DNA of 64,000 bases. Origin: an uncultured Bacteroides sp. (GTDB lineage: Bacteria > Bacteroidota > Bacteroidia > Bacteroidales > Bacteroidaceae). The notes below the pieces were generated by a model. It saw nothing but the letters and a program-made list of their open reading frames with translations, was not told the DNA's origin and did no database searches. The position numbers were made by a program, and so were the translations under genes. Within the stretch, counting starts at the first letter, position 1; each line of letters opens with the position of its first letter. The DNA lies in the NCBI RefSeq assembly GCF_900547205.1, contig NZ_URFY01000020.1, positions 1 through 64,000 on the forward strand, written 5' to 3'. This document shows, in pieces, positions 44,197-53,915 of the stretch.

Positions 44197-45489
44197 TCAC
44201 GTTTTCATTTTCTCCTTTTGTAATGCTTCCTTCAATATCCGTTTATCCAATATCTCTTCCTTTGATTTTATCAGACACAATGCACACCGCCGCAACACAT
44301 TCGTGATAGCCCCTCCTGACAGTTCTGTTTCAGCAGCAATGGCGATTAGTTCATCCGCATCATTGCCCAACCATTGTTTAGGAAGCATCTTCCGCCACAA
44401 GTCTTCACGCAGCTCTTTTGTCGGCATCGGAAAATAAATCACCGACTGGAAACGGCGGGAGAACGCTTCGTCGATATTGCTCCGCAGGTTGGTTGCCAGA
44501 ATAATCATGCCGGGGAAATCTTCTATTCGTTGCAGCAGATAGGCTACTTCCTGGTTGGCGTGCCGGTCGTTGGAGGTATTCGTTGAAGTTCGTTTACCGA
44601 ACAAGGCATCCGCTTCGTCGAAGAAGAGAATCCAGTTCCGGTTCTCGGCAAGATCGAACACTCGGGCAAGATTCTTCTCCGTTTCGCCGATATACTTGGA
44701 CACAATCATCGACAGATCCACCCGATATACATCCATGTTATTTTTCTTGCCCAGTAATGTCGCCGCAAGTGTCTTTCCCGTGCCCGGAGGTCCGTAGAAC
44801 AGTGAACGATATCCAGCTTTCAGAAAACGGGATAAACCCCAGTCTTTCATAATCGTCTCACTGGAAGAAATCCAAGTGTTTATCTCTTCCAATTCGACTG
44901 TCACCTGATAGTCCAACACCATGTCCTCCCAGTTCATTTCCGTTGTGATGCGTTTGGCGGGGAAACCGATATTGTAGTCGGGCTTATACTCCTTGTCCAA
45001 CAGGACGCGGCTCAGAAATTCTTCCGATATCCGCAATTGCCCGCTAAGGAAAGGCTCCCCTTCTCCCGCGCCTTCCAACCGAATAATGTTCTTCTTGTAA
45101 AACCAATGACCGTTCTGAAAGAGTCGGATGATCTCTTTCCTCTTTTCCGTATCTTCTCCGGCGAGGATAAAGACTGCCGTTTCGCCCGTAGGCAGGAAAC
45201 CGCCGTGCGACAATCCTTTCCAGCCACCAAACTCGGTGTACTGACGGTCAAAGTTCTTGTTCTGTACAAAGAAGATGTCCAATATCTGCGGACAGACATG
45301 CGGCATCAGAGCCAGCATGATGACCATACGTTCACCAAATGCAATGTTCGGGACATCTGTTACTCTTTCCAGCCAGCCGTTTGAAGGTGGAACCACTTCT
45401 TCCAGCGAGGAATATTCACATTCCTGCTGGAAATAAAGTTGGATGGAAGTGGTCAGGGCCTGATTAAACCAAGCAATATATTCGTTCAT
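44197..45489 (-). CDS. AAA+ ATPase of the contractile injection system
   Basis: 430 aa. Walker A GPPGTGKT (233-240), Walker B ILFFDEAD and arginine-finger region SRRFQSVIYFP define a classical AAA+ domain; the N-terminal ~200 residues are typical of ATPases encoded in extracellular contractile injection systems (Afp15-like). These are thought to assist assembly or loading, not T6SS-style sheath recycling. It is the last structural gene of the cluster, directly before rteA. Confidence 0.88.
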   Translation of the reverse strand: MNEYIAWFNQALTTSIQLYFQQECEYSSLEEVVPPSNGWLERVTDVPNIAFGERMVIMLALMPHVCPQILDIFFVQNKNFDRQYTEFGGWKGLSHGGFLPTGETAVFILAGEDTEKRKEIIRLFQNGHWFYKKNIIRLEGAGEGEPFLSGQLRISEEFLSRVLLDKEYKPDYNIGFPAKRITTEMNWEDMVLDYQVTVELEEINTWISSSETIMKDWGLSRFLKAGYRSLFYGPPGTGKTLAATLLGKKNNMDVYRVDLSMIVSKYIGETEKNLARVFDLAENRNWILFFDEADALFGKRTSTNTSNDRHANQEVAYLLQRIEDFPGMIILATNLRSNIDEAFSRRFQSVIYFPMPTKELREDLWRKMLPKQWLGNDADELIAIAAETELSGGAITNVLRRCALCLIKSKEEILDKRILKEALQKEKMKT

Positions 45490-45500
45490 CCTTTTTCTGT

Positions 45501-46112
45501 TTACAGACTGTTAGCTCTTGCGCCCATCACGTCCGCCTCATGTTCCAGACCGATATTGTCATTTACCGGCATACCACCCACTTCCGTGGTCGGCTCCACC
45601 CGTCCCGCCATCTGTTGTGCAACATGCCATGCTTCATGCGGCAGATGCTGTTCCTGGCCGGGAGCCACATGGATATCCGTTCCCTGGGTATAGGCCAATG
45701 CTTGAACGGTAGCCGGTTTGTCCGAGTTGTAATGCACTCGCACATCGTCCATCGCAAAGCCTGACAACTCCTCGATACCTGCTTTCAAGGTATCAGGCAT
45801 TCCGGTTTCATTCTTTTTCTGTACCGGTTCCTCAAACTTACCCTGCATCAGCTCATCGTCCTCTTCCCGCTGAATGGGGTGCTCGAATTTACCTTGTAGC
45901 ATTTCATCCTCTTCATCGCCCAAGCGCTGTACAGGTTGTTCAAACTTACCTTGTAACGCTTCATCCTCGTCTTCGAGGCGTTGTATAGGTTCGGCTACTG
46001 CTTGAAGTATCCCGTTATGACGGTTGTCCGCAAACTCCAATGCACCCTCACTGTTCCGCTTTTGCTGAATGATGCGTGCCACCTTGTTCTGATACGTCTT
46101 TTCTGCTTCCAT
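45501..46112 (-). CDS. DUF4157 protein of the injection system
   Basis: 203 aa. The C-terminal half is DUF4157, with the metallopeptidase-like HEAWH (His159, Glu160, His163) and GLEHEADVMGARA further on, possibly the third metal ligand. DUF4157 proteins are frequent in injection-system clusters as cargo or as fused leaders. The N-terminal part carries FADNR (27-31) and PIQR (42-45), then three near repeats QGKFExPxQ (about 54-62, 73-81, 90-98). Whether it is an active peptidase, a cargo or a processing factor is open. Confidence 0.82.
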   Translation of the reverse strand: MEAEKTYQNKVARIIQQKRNSEGALEFADNRHNGILQAVAEPIQRLEDEDEALQGKFEQPVQRLGDEEDEMLQGKFEHPIQREEDDELMQGKFEEPVQKKNETGMPDTLKAGIEELSGFAMDDVRVHYNSDKPATVQALAYTQGTDIHVAPGQEQHLPHEAWHVAQQMAGRVEPTTEVGGMPVNDNIGLEHEADVMGARANSL

Positions 46113-46143
46113 AATTATAATTTTTTAGTTTGTTTATATATGA

Positions 46144-49100
46144 TCAAAAATCGAATTCTTCCTTGTCGCGCCATACGACATTTATCCTCTTTTTCAGCCA
46201 CGGCAGCCGAATAAGTCGGTACGACCATGGCAAGGAGTCGAGCAGGATATCGTAAGGGCGTTTTTCCACATACAGTATCCATTTGCCCTCCTGTTGTTCC
46301 AGTCTTCCCGGACGCTCTATGAAGCTACGCTGGAATCCTTTAATCGAAGTGTTTCTCAACTTGTCCCAGTTATTCTTGACTCCGGCAATCATCGACTCGA
46401 TAGTCTGTATTTCGTTGTCAGTCAGCTCCAATGTTTTGGGCAGCGGTACTTGGAAAGGACAACCTGTCAGAATACGGTTGAACGCCAGTTCCTGCTCGTT
46501 GTATTCCTGTGGTTCGTCCGTCACCAACCGTTGCAGGATGAATATCGCCTTGACACGTGCCTCGGTATCTTTCAAATCTTTCTTGTCTTCCGTCAACAGT
46601 CCGAGAATACCTAACAGACGGGGGAGCCATATTGCCAACAGGCAAAGCCCAGCATTCGGAATCTCGATGTATTCCGGCTGTACCATCTCTTCCAGCGATT
46701 GCTTTGCATCGGCAATGTGTAACTGAGCTTCCACCTCTTTAATGATATTATCCAACGCAAATTGCCGTTCGACAGCATTATGGTCTGCCTCGGATAGCTG
46801 TTTCTCAACTTCAGAATCGTTAGTTTCAGCCACCTCATTCTCTGGATCGCATTGTGTATGTTGTTCATCCGATGGTAAAGTCTTATCGAATTTCCCATGT
46901 TCAGAGTGATTACTATCTGTTATTCCTGTGTGTTCCTGCACAAGTACCGGTATTCCACCTTTCAATACAAGTGGAACCAGTGTGGAAATATACTTTCTGA
47001 CAATGCTCTGATTATCTACATAAGATATCTGTTCTGCCGGATAACCGCCAATAAACCGGACCAATCCTTCCGACAGCACGGATTCCAGAACTTCATATTT
47101 ATCCGAAACGACTTCTGTGATCCGACGCAACGTCTCGCCCAAAGAGAGCGATACGCCCGCGACCATCTCCAGCCAGTCCTCCTTGCCGAGCCAACCGCTC
47201 CATTGCCGGAACAGAATGTTTTTCCTGGTTGCACCATCAGCAGAATGACAGACAAGCGACCACAGCAGCTTCGGCTGCCAACGGGCATAATGCCGCAACA
47301 TCTGCGACTTTACTGTGTCGCTGACAGACGGGGACATGAGCCAGGTCGCCCAATCATCGAATGTCTCTTCGGTGGGATTATCCTCCCGATTCGTTACTGA
47401 AGTCATACAGGTTTCTGTGAAAGCGTTGATTCCGGCATCACTGGTTGTTATCGGGGGTCCCGATGCGACCATATCGATAACTTGCCTTTCGGCCGTTCCC
47501 CATTGTCCTCGGTCGGTAGCCGTATATTCCTTACTTCCTGTAAGGACATAGTGCCAATGAGAAAGGAACTGCCGGATAATCTCCTCCGTATCCATATCAC
47601 TAATACGCTGTCCCGTAGCCATCAGAAGCAGTAGGGCTTTTGTCATGGATTTGTCCCGTTCCGCACTGCTTCCCGTAAACAGGCTTGTTACTATAGGCGT
47701 GGATTCTACAATCTTCAGAATCTGCATAAAGGTTCCCGAAAGGGTATTATCCGTGTACCGGATAAAGTCCGAAAACATTTCTCTATCGGTAATCTCCGTC
47801 CATAGAGCAACTGTGTTTTCTTCCGATGCGACAGTCTCTTTCACTAAACGCATCGCATTTTCCGGATTCTCATTCATATAACGGTGGAACACAATCCGTT
47901 TCTGTGCGAAAGTAAATACCCCGTTCCGTAGCCATTCGGTAATTCCGGAAATGCTATTCAAATGCTGTTCAAATACCGTTTGAACCTCGTTCAAATCCAT
48001 ATTGTCTGTTTGTATTGATAAATCTTTATCTGTTGCACCCGGGATATGGTTATCGGCAAGGCTTCTGTTCATTACACTAACGCTATTCGGAGTGCCATCC
48101 ATTCTTTCCATCCCAGCTTTTCCATGAACAGTTGTTACACCTTCCGGATTGTCGGTAGTAATTTCAGAAATTACCTTTTCTGACACTGTCCTGAAAATAT
48201 CCCTTTCCAAATATGTCGATTCCGATATACGGACATCCAGTTTTCCCGAACGTATATATTCTTGTATCCGGATCAGCAAAATCAATAACGCATCATTTCC
48301 GAAGTCTGGAATGAAAATCCTTTCATCTGCAGTTTCTTTTTCAGAAGTTCCAATAAATAATGAAGCCTGTGACAACTGTCTGATAATCAGTTCAACGACA
48401 ACTTTAATTTTATCGTTGCATGCTATAGAGGAAAGTAACCGTATAGCAAACTCCACATGGTTTGCTGTCGTTATGGTAACGGAACCACCGTTCCCGGAAG
48501 AAAGCGACACAAACAATGCCTGCCATAGCTCCTTTGCCGGACGGGAAACAAGTACCGCAATCTCCCCGATATTCTCCACAAGCAGACCTACGAACAGCAT
48601 TGCGGAAGTTGCCACATTCTGACCGCCTGTCCCGAAAGCATACCAGACTAATCGCATCACAATATGTCGAAGCACGCTGTCACTAAGCAGACCGATAACC
48701 TTTTCCAGCAACTTTTCCGACTGCAAAACGATAACTGCTTCACTTTCCTTTCCATGATATATATCGAGCCATTGTAGAACAAGCATTCTTTGGACTTCTT
48801 CAGGAATATCTCCTTTCAACAAAACGGTATGCAAAGCAGAGAGCCGTTGCATATCGGCGATTTCTTCATTTGGAAAATATTTCTGAATCCGTGCCTCACG
48901 AATCTTTCCGCCATCTGCCATTAACAAAGGCATTTCCCTTGCAACCACTCCGACAAACTCTCGCAACGATGCCGGAATATCAATATCCTCTATGGTTACT
49001 GCATTTTTCAATGTCACGATCTCGAGACTATCCTTCCATCCGGATGTATCAGCAACCGTATCGGATGGAACCGTCCCGGATGAAGTTGCCGCAAATGCAA

Positions 49101-50733
49101 CCTCCCTTCCCGTGATTTCCTTGTATAATAGTCCTGCAATTTGTACAACCTGCATGGGAATGGTTTCCGCTGCCTGGAACGTTTCGGTTCCTATACCTTT
49201 TAATACCGCAATATGCAATGCCTCCGTCAACCGGGCACTGCCTGTATCTTTTAGCCAGGAAACGAAAGTAGAAGCTCCGTAGAGAACCTTGAACATGGCA
49301 GAAACCACCTCCGTCAGTTGCAGCGAGACCTGTCCGGTGAGCAGCAGTACAGACGGTTCGTCCATCAAAGCTGCCAACAGCGACACATACTGTCTCTCTG
49401 GCAGTTCGTTTAGCCACTGTACCAGCAGCTCCGGTTCCTCCTTGACAAGCCGTCGCAGAAATGTCCTCTTGGCACTTCCGAGCAGTTCCGTATTCTCCAG
49501 CCACTCCCCGAAAGAGCCGATATGCTCCCTTAGAGCAACCGATGTGGCAGAATACGGGAATATTTCAGTTTCTTTCTCACCTGCGGATTTTCCGTCTGCA
49601 TTTTCGTCCTTTTCCTGCCTTGTCTTAATCAGCGACAGTTGTAGCAACATATAATACAGTTCCCATACGTAGCTGTCTCCAGTAGCGGGCGAGCCGTCTG
49701 CATTCAGCCGTTGGTTGTGATAGATGATATCCAGCACCGTCAGGTAATAGTCCGCCCCGAACACCTCTAGCAGGAACTGCATCGTGAGTTCCGCTTTGGA
49801 AAGATAGGCCTGGTAGTCCCTTTTTCGGATGAACGACAGCAACCGCCGGTTCAGGTGAAGCCGGAAATGCCGCTTGTCGCCGAACATCGGCACACCGTTG
49901 AACGGGTAGTATTCCAACAACCAGCCGTAGAGCCTATACCAATACTCCGGCACGTCAATCTCCGCATGGTTTTCCATCTCTGCGGTCATAATGCGCTTGA
50001 CAGAAAGATTTTCAAGCAGCTCCGCCATTGCCTCCAAACTGCCCGTCTCCTTTGTCTCGTGGATGAGACGGATAACGGATTGCGGTGCTCTTTCCACCGC
50101 AATCGACAAATACCGCTGCTTCTCATATTGACCGAGTGTCGGGGAGAAGAGCCATACGGTAAGCGGCAGGATCTCCGCCAGCCGTTCCGTACCCGTTTGC
50201 AGGAACAGTCGTTCCAGGATATACGGCTTGGAGGCAATCAGTGGCAACAGCCTCTCCGCATAATCTTTATTCCTGAAATACCGCAACTCCTCATACAGGT
50301 CGAAGTCCCGCACATTCCATTCGGGTAGACAGAAGCCGTATTCCAGATAATACAGCAGGTTCATGAACCGTTTTTCACGGATATACGAAGGGGATTTATC
50401 CGTTTCAAGGGATGCTCTGCTATCCGTACCGCCCGGGGATGAAGGCTGCAAGACTCCAATCTCTTTCATCTGCCGTACAAACTCCCGTTCCAGTACCTCG
50501 CGCAGCCGCACGGAGAATAGACTGTAAAACTCCTCCTGCGGTATGTCGCCCAAATTTAGGTCCAGACGGTCTATCTCTATATAAACATCTTTTCTGTCAT
50601 GTCGGGAGAAGAAATCTTCCAATACATCGGTGACGCTATGCTGACAAAATCCGTCCCAGTCCGCATAAAGCTCCCTAACAAACTGCTCGTCCGTTATTCT
50701 AAACTGAAACGATATGTTGTCAATCAGGGTCAT
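46144..50733 (-). CDS. Contractile injection system tape-measure protein
   Basis: 1529 aa. The N-terminus (FQFRITDEQFVRELYADWDG, then IEIDRLDLNLGDIP) and the C-terminus (LCLLAIWLPRLLGILGLL, LPWSYRLIRLPW) are the two signatures of the family annotated as contractile injection system tape measure. The middle is long and repetitive in helical character, setting tail length. The AUGA overlap with the upstream baseplate gene indicates coupled translation. There is no membrane anchor. Confidence 0.9.
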   Translation of the reverse strand: MTLIDNISFQFRITDEQFVRELYADWDGFCQHSVTDVLEDFFSRHDRKDVYIEIDRLDLNLGDIPQEEFYSLFSVRLREVLEREFVRQMKEIGVLQPSSPGGTDSRASLETDKSPSYIREKRFMNLLYYLEYGFCLPEWNVRDFDLYEELRYFRNKDYAERLLPLIASKPYILERLFLQTGTERLAEILPLTVWLFSPTLGQYEKQRYLSIAVERAPQSVIRLIHETKETGSLEAMAELLENLSVKRIMTAEMENHAEIDVPEYWYRLYGWLLEYYPFNGVPMFGDKRHFRLHLNRRLLSFIRKRDYQAYLSKAELTMQFLLEVFGADYYLTVLDIIYHNQRLNADGSPATGDSYVWELYYMLLQLSLIKTRQEKDENADGKSAGEKETEIFPYSATSVALREHIGSFGEWLENTELLGSAKRTFLRRLVKEEPELLVQWLNELPERQYVSLLAALMDEPSVLLLTGQVSLQLTEVVSAMFKVLYGASTFVSWLKDTGSARLTEALHIAVLKGIGTETFQAAETIPMQVVQIAGLLYKEITGREVAFAATSSGTVPSDTVADTSGWKDSLEIVTLKNAVTIEDIDIPASLREFVGVVAREMPLLMADGGKIREARIQKYFPNEEIADMQRLSALHTVLLKGDIPEEVQRMLVLQWLDIYHGKESEAVIVLQSEKLLEKVIGLLSDSVLRHIVMRLVWYAFGTGGQNVATSAMLFVGLLVENIGEIAVLVSRPAKELWQALFVSLSSGNGGSVTITTANHVEFAIRLLSSIACNDKIKVVVELIIRQLSQASLFIGTSEKETADERIFIPDFGNDALLILLIRIQEYIRSGKLDVRISESTYLERDIFRTVSEKVISEITTDNPEGVTTVHGKAGMERMDGTPNSVSVMNRSLADNHIPGATDKDLSIQTDNMDLNEVQTVFEQHLNSISGITEWLRNGVFTFAQKRIVFHRYMNENPENAMRLVKETVASEENTVALWTEITDREMFSDFIRYTDNTLSGTFMQILKIVESTPIVTSLFTGSSAERDKSMTKALLLLMATGQRISDMDTEEIIRQFLSHWHYVLTGSKEYTATDRGQWGTAERQVIDMVASGPPITTSDAGINAFTETCMTSVTNREDNPTEETFDDWATWLMSPSVSDTVKSQMLRHYARWQPKLLWSLVCHSADGATRKNILFRQWSGWLGKEDWLEMVAGVSLSLGETLRRITEVVSDKYEVLESVLSEGLVRFIGGYPAEQISYVDNQSIVRKYISTLVPLVLKGGIPVLVQEHTGITDSNHSEHGKFDKTLPSDEQHTQCDPENEVAETNDSEVEKQLSEADHNAVERQFALDNIIKEVEAQLHIADAKQSLEEMVQPEYIEIPNAGLCLLAIWLPRLLGILGLLTEDKKDLKDTEARVKAIFILQRLVTDEPQEYNEQELAFNRILTGCPFQVPLPKTLELTDNEIQTIESMIAGVKNNWDKLRNTSIKGFQRSFIERPGRLEQQEGKWILYVEKRPYDILLDSLPWSYRLIRLPWLKKRINVVWRDKEEFDF

Positions 50734-53156
50734 ACGCTGTCCTCCTTATGCGCTGTTTCGTCTTTCTTGTCTTTTTCCTCTCCTTTGTATCCCGGCATGG
50801 AATCCATCGAGAGGGCATCAGTCATCCTCTTCAGATATTCGGCACGGATGTCCGCCAAAGCATTTTCCCTTATGCTTTCACGCCATTTCTTATACCCGTC
50901 TTCGAAATACTGCATCTGCAAGGCACCTAGCCAGCAGGTCTCCATTTTCAGGTGTGCCGGAATGACCGAACGTGCCAGCCGCGTACACTCCTCGCGGAAC
51001 CGTGGGGAACGCGTCCTTGCCGTCCAGCCAGTAAACGCCAGCAGCACCGTGAACGGCTCTGCCGGAGTGAACAGGCTCTTTTCCACTACATACACCGCCT
51101 CGCACTGCCTGTTCAGCTCGCGTAGGTAACGGCACAGCGTGTTCGCCCATTCGGTGAGTTTCTCCTTGCTGTCCGACCGACCGAGGTTCATGCGTTTTTC
51201 CTCCTCCCTTCCACGGAAGACCAACAGCCATTCACTGTTGCCTAGTCCCACAAGATTGTAGTTGCCCAATGCAATTCCCTCACGGAACAGCGAGCCGTTT
51301 ATCCAGTTGGAGTTAAATATCGGCAGGTTACGCCTCAATTCCTCGTCTCGTTTCAGTTTCTCCTCTTTCGTCCTGGGTGGGGTATCTTCCTTTATGCCTT
51401 CCACCGAATCGGAGATGAACACGTCATCGTCTATCATCTGCGAACTCATCAGTCCACGCAGCCGTTCCCCTTTTTCTCCGTCGCCCATCAGTATTAGGTT
51501 ATGTCCAGGAAGGATGTTGCCAACGGTCGTTTCTTCGTCAATGTCGAAATCCAGTAGCAGGGAGAGGTACTTCTTCACGGTCGGGACGTTCGCGCCGCCG
51601 AATGTCCCCGTCAGGTCGAATGAGCGGGCACGGTCGCGTATCAGGACAGGAAGGGCTTTCAGGAAACGCATCCTGCGGCGCAGGCGGTCATCCACCGTCA
51701 GCCCGTAGCAGTCGAACTCCGTCAGCCATTCCGGGGTGCTGTCCACTCCGTACAGAGCGTCAAGGAAATCCATGTAGAGGCTCCGCAATTTCTCTATGTT
51801 GCGGTACCGGTCGTTGAGCTTAGACATGTCAAGCACCTCTTCCGGCAGGGTTTCCATACGCGATAAATCCATATTCGCATCGTCTATCGAAAGTAACCTT
51901 TTCAGCCCGTCCAGTTCGTTCAGTCCGCGCTGCATCAACAGGTCAAAGAGTTTAAGGTAGTTGCCGAAATTACGAGCTTGCGCCTTCTGTCCGGCAGGTG
52001 TATCGCGCATGAAATCCCTTTCGGAAGTGCCATAGCACGCCGGCAGGTCACCTGCCAGCGGGCTATGGCCGTACACATCCCGATAGACGGATTTGTACGG
52101 GGTTCCTTGCTTTTCCCCCGCTTCACGGGGTTTGCCATCTCCAGTCATTTCCACACTGTGCTCCTCCATTTCTTGCATAATCTGACGCATACGGAATGTA
52201 CTACGCATGAAATACACCGCCCGCAGCCGTTCCAGAAAGCCCTTGATGTCCGTGTCCACCTTTTCCCGCCCCATACTTACGGTTACGTCCCCGAAGTCTT
52301 CAGGTACATGGAGCGAGTAGCCTTCTCTGAAGTCCGTTACGGGATGCCCGGTCCTGTCCTTCAGATAGAAAGTCTTGAACGACACAATACCCGGTATGCC
52401 CTTGAGCCTCCAATACAGCTCACTCTCGGTGTCTTTCTGTCCGGGAATCTCCGCCCTGATGCTCTTTACGGGTCCGTCGTACCATTCGTCTTCTCTCATG
52501 GGCTGCGGGCTGTCGGATGCGGAACGCATGATTTCCACGGAACCGGAAAGATACTGCATCACCGTCCGGTATACCTGCACGAGTATTTCTGTAGCATCCT
52601 GTCTGGTCTCTATTCTAAAATCGGCATGTAGAAAAAGTTCTACGGGTTGCTCCGTCCTTATCTCCCCGAACTGCTCGCAGAGGTTGCGGTGGCGGTTCAG
52701 GAAACCGCGTACCCTGTCCTCCACGGTACGGTCGTTCCGGAAGAACGGGGAGAGACGCAGGTTGATATCATACCACCCATGCCTGCCGGGTATGACCTTT
52801 ACATTCTCCACCATCGGGAAACGGGTCAGTATCGCCCGGCGGTAGTCCTCTGCCGTGACCGGTGCGGAAGGATACACCGCTCCGGCAGGAAAGAGGCCGT
52901 ACCTCTCTTCCGCCCAGGTTCCGTCCCGGCCGGCAAGGTAATCCTCCAGTGCGAAATCCAGCTTGTAGTCAATTTCTGTCAGGGCATAGTTCGCCGCATC
53001 GGCGATGGTCACGCCGGAGTCGCTTGAGTTGTAGTCAGTCCACACTTCTCCCGAGAGTCGTTGCAATTCGGCAAGCGTCTGCCGTTGCAGCTCCGTATAG
53101 AGTTCCTCCCCTTCGGGCGGACGTGTAATGTATAGTTGTCTTTCATCCATAGACAT
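50730..53156 (-). CDS. Baseplate wedge protein (Afp12-like)
   Basis: 808 aa. The N-terminal segment around residue 38-55 (VWTDYNSSDSGVTI) is the short motif seen in baseplate wedge proteins of phage-like injection systems. The rest is mixed alpha/beta without membrane segments, with a charged C-terminus. Position between the large wedge gene and the tape-measure gene supports the assignment to the Afp12 place. Length is within the broad range of the family. The exact subunit correspondence is inferred. Confidence 0.75.
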   Translation of the reverse strand: MSMDERQLYITRPPEGEELYTELQRQTLAELQRLSGEVWTDYNSSDSGVTIADAANYALTEIDYKLDFALEDYLAGRDGTWAEERYGLFPAGAVYPSAPVTAEDYRRAILTRFPMVENVKVIPGRHGWYDINLRLSPFFRNDRTVEDRVRGFLNRHRNLCEQFGEIRTEQPVELFLHADFRIETRQDATEILVQVYRTVMQYLSGSVEIMRSASDSPQPMREDEWYDGPVKSIRAEIPGQKDTESELYWRLKGIPGIVSFKTFYLKDRTGHPVTDFREGYSLHVPEDFGDVTVSMGREKVDTDIKGFLERLRAVYFMRSTFRMRQIMQEMEEHSVEMTGDGKPREAGEKQGTPYKSVYRDVYGHSPLAGDLPACYGTSERDFMRDTPAGQKAQARNFGNYLKLFDLLMQRGLNELDGLKRLLSIDDANMDLSRMETLPEEVLDMSKLNDRYRNIEKLRSLYMDFLDALYGVDSTPEWLTEFDCYGLTVDDRLRRRMRFLKALPVLIRDRARSFDLTGTFGGANVPTVKKYLSLLLDFDIDEETTVGNILPGHNLILMGDGEKGERLRGLMSSQMIDDDVFISDSVEGIKEDTPPRTKEEKLKRDEELRRNLPIFNSNWINGSLFREGIALGNYNLVGLGNSEWLLVFRGREEEKRMNLGRSDSKEKLTEWANTLCRYLRELNRQCEAVYVVEKSLFTPAEPFTVLLAFTGWTARTRSPRFREECTRLARSVIPAHLKMETCWLGALQMQYFEDGYKKWRESIRENALADIRAEYLKRMTDALSMDSMPGYKGEEKDKKDETAHKEDSV

Positions 53157-53162
53157 GGTCTC

Positions 53163-53894
53163 CTATAATTCCCAAAGGGTTTCGATACGGCAGTAGATGG
53201 TCTCCGCGCCGCTCTCTGTCCACCGGCTTCTCATCTGGAGACGGATTTTCCCGTCCGTGCATTGCCAGCGTATCCTGACACGACCCGACCAGCCCCACCA
53301 GTGCCTGCGGGATGAATGTACCCGGCACTGCCTGCCTCCCGAATGCGAGGCGACGGCTTCACATGCGGAGTACGCGCGGCTATGCCTGTTCAGGTAACAG
53401 ACGGACAGGCGGTACACCCTGCATCCGTCCGTCGGTTGTCCCACAGCATCTTCCACGGGTAGGTCGTGCCACAGCCCGTCGGCCTTTATCTTCAAGATAT
53501 TGGAGTCGGGAGCCTCTTCCTTACCGTCTTTTCCAGAGAGGTATCTGGCCGCTTTCAGCGCACCCTCCACGGTGACGTTTCTGTCGCGGTCTATCGTAAG
53601 CACCGTTTCGCCTTTGCCGTCCTGTATTCTCAGGCCGTTGTTGCCATCGAGAGCCATCCTCCACAGCGGTTCCGATCCGCCCTTGTCGGGGTCGTCGGTA
53701 AAGACGGTGGCAACCACACCGCTTTTGCCCGTGGTAAACAGGCGCACGCCGTCGGAGGCTGTGGCTGTCACTTTTCCGTCCTCGTGTATGTTGGTTACGG
53801 AGTCTATCAGTTCGGCGAACTGGTCTTCCGTGGGACTGTCTCCCCGCTGGAAGTACGACTTCAATGTTTTCCTGTCCTTGTATCTGTTGTCCAT
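53163..53894 (-). CDS. Conserved injection-system protein, possibly fibre or baseplate accessory
   Basis: 243 aa. The start (LKSYFQRGDSPTEDQFAELI) resembles the N-terminal attachment region of phage tail-fibre-like proteins. The middle (NGLRIQDGKGETVLTIDRD) looks like a beta-rich repeat. The C-terminal ~100 residues are rich in Trp, Arg and Cys (HWWGWSGRVRIRWQ) and recall a conserved end module of proteins in Bacteroidetes injection clusters. It lies between the two wedge genes. A fibre or receptor-facing role is plausible but unproven. Confidence 0.55.
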   Translation of the reverse strand: MDNRYKDRKTLKSYFQRGDSPTEDQFAELIDSVTNIHEDGKVTATASDGVRLFTTGKSGVVATVFTDDPDKGGSEPLWRMALDGNNGLRIQDGKGETVLTIDRDRNVTVEGALKAARYLSGKDGKEEAPDSNILKIKADGLWHDLPVEDAVGQPTDGCRVYRLSVCYLNRHSRAYSACEAVASHSGGRQCRVHSSRRHWWGWSGRVRIRWQCTDGKIRLQMRSRWTESGAETIYCRIETLWEL

Positions 53895-53915
53895 AGTATC
53901 TTGTTTTTAATAGTC

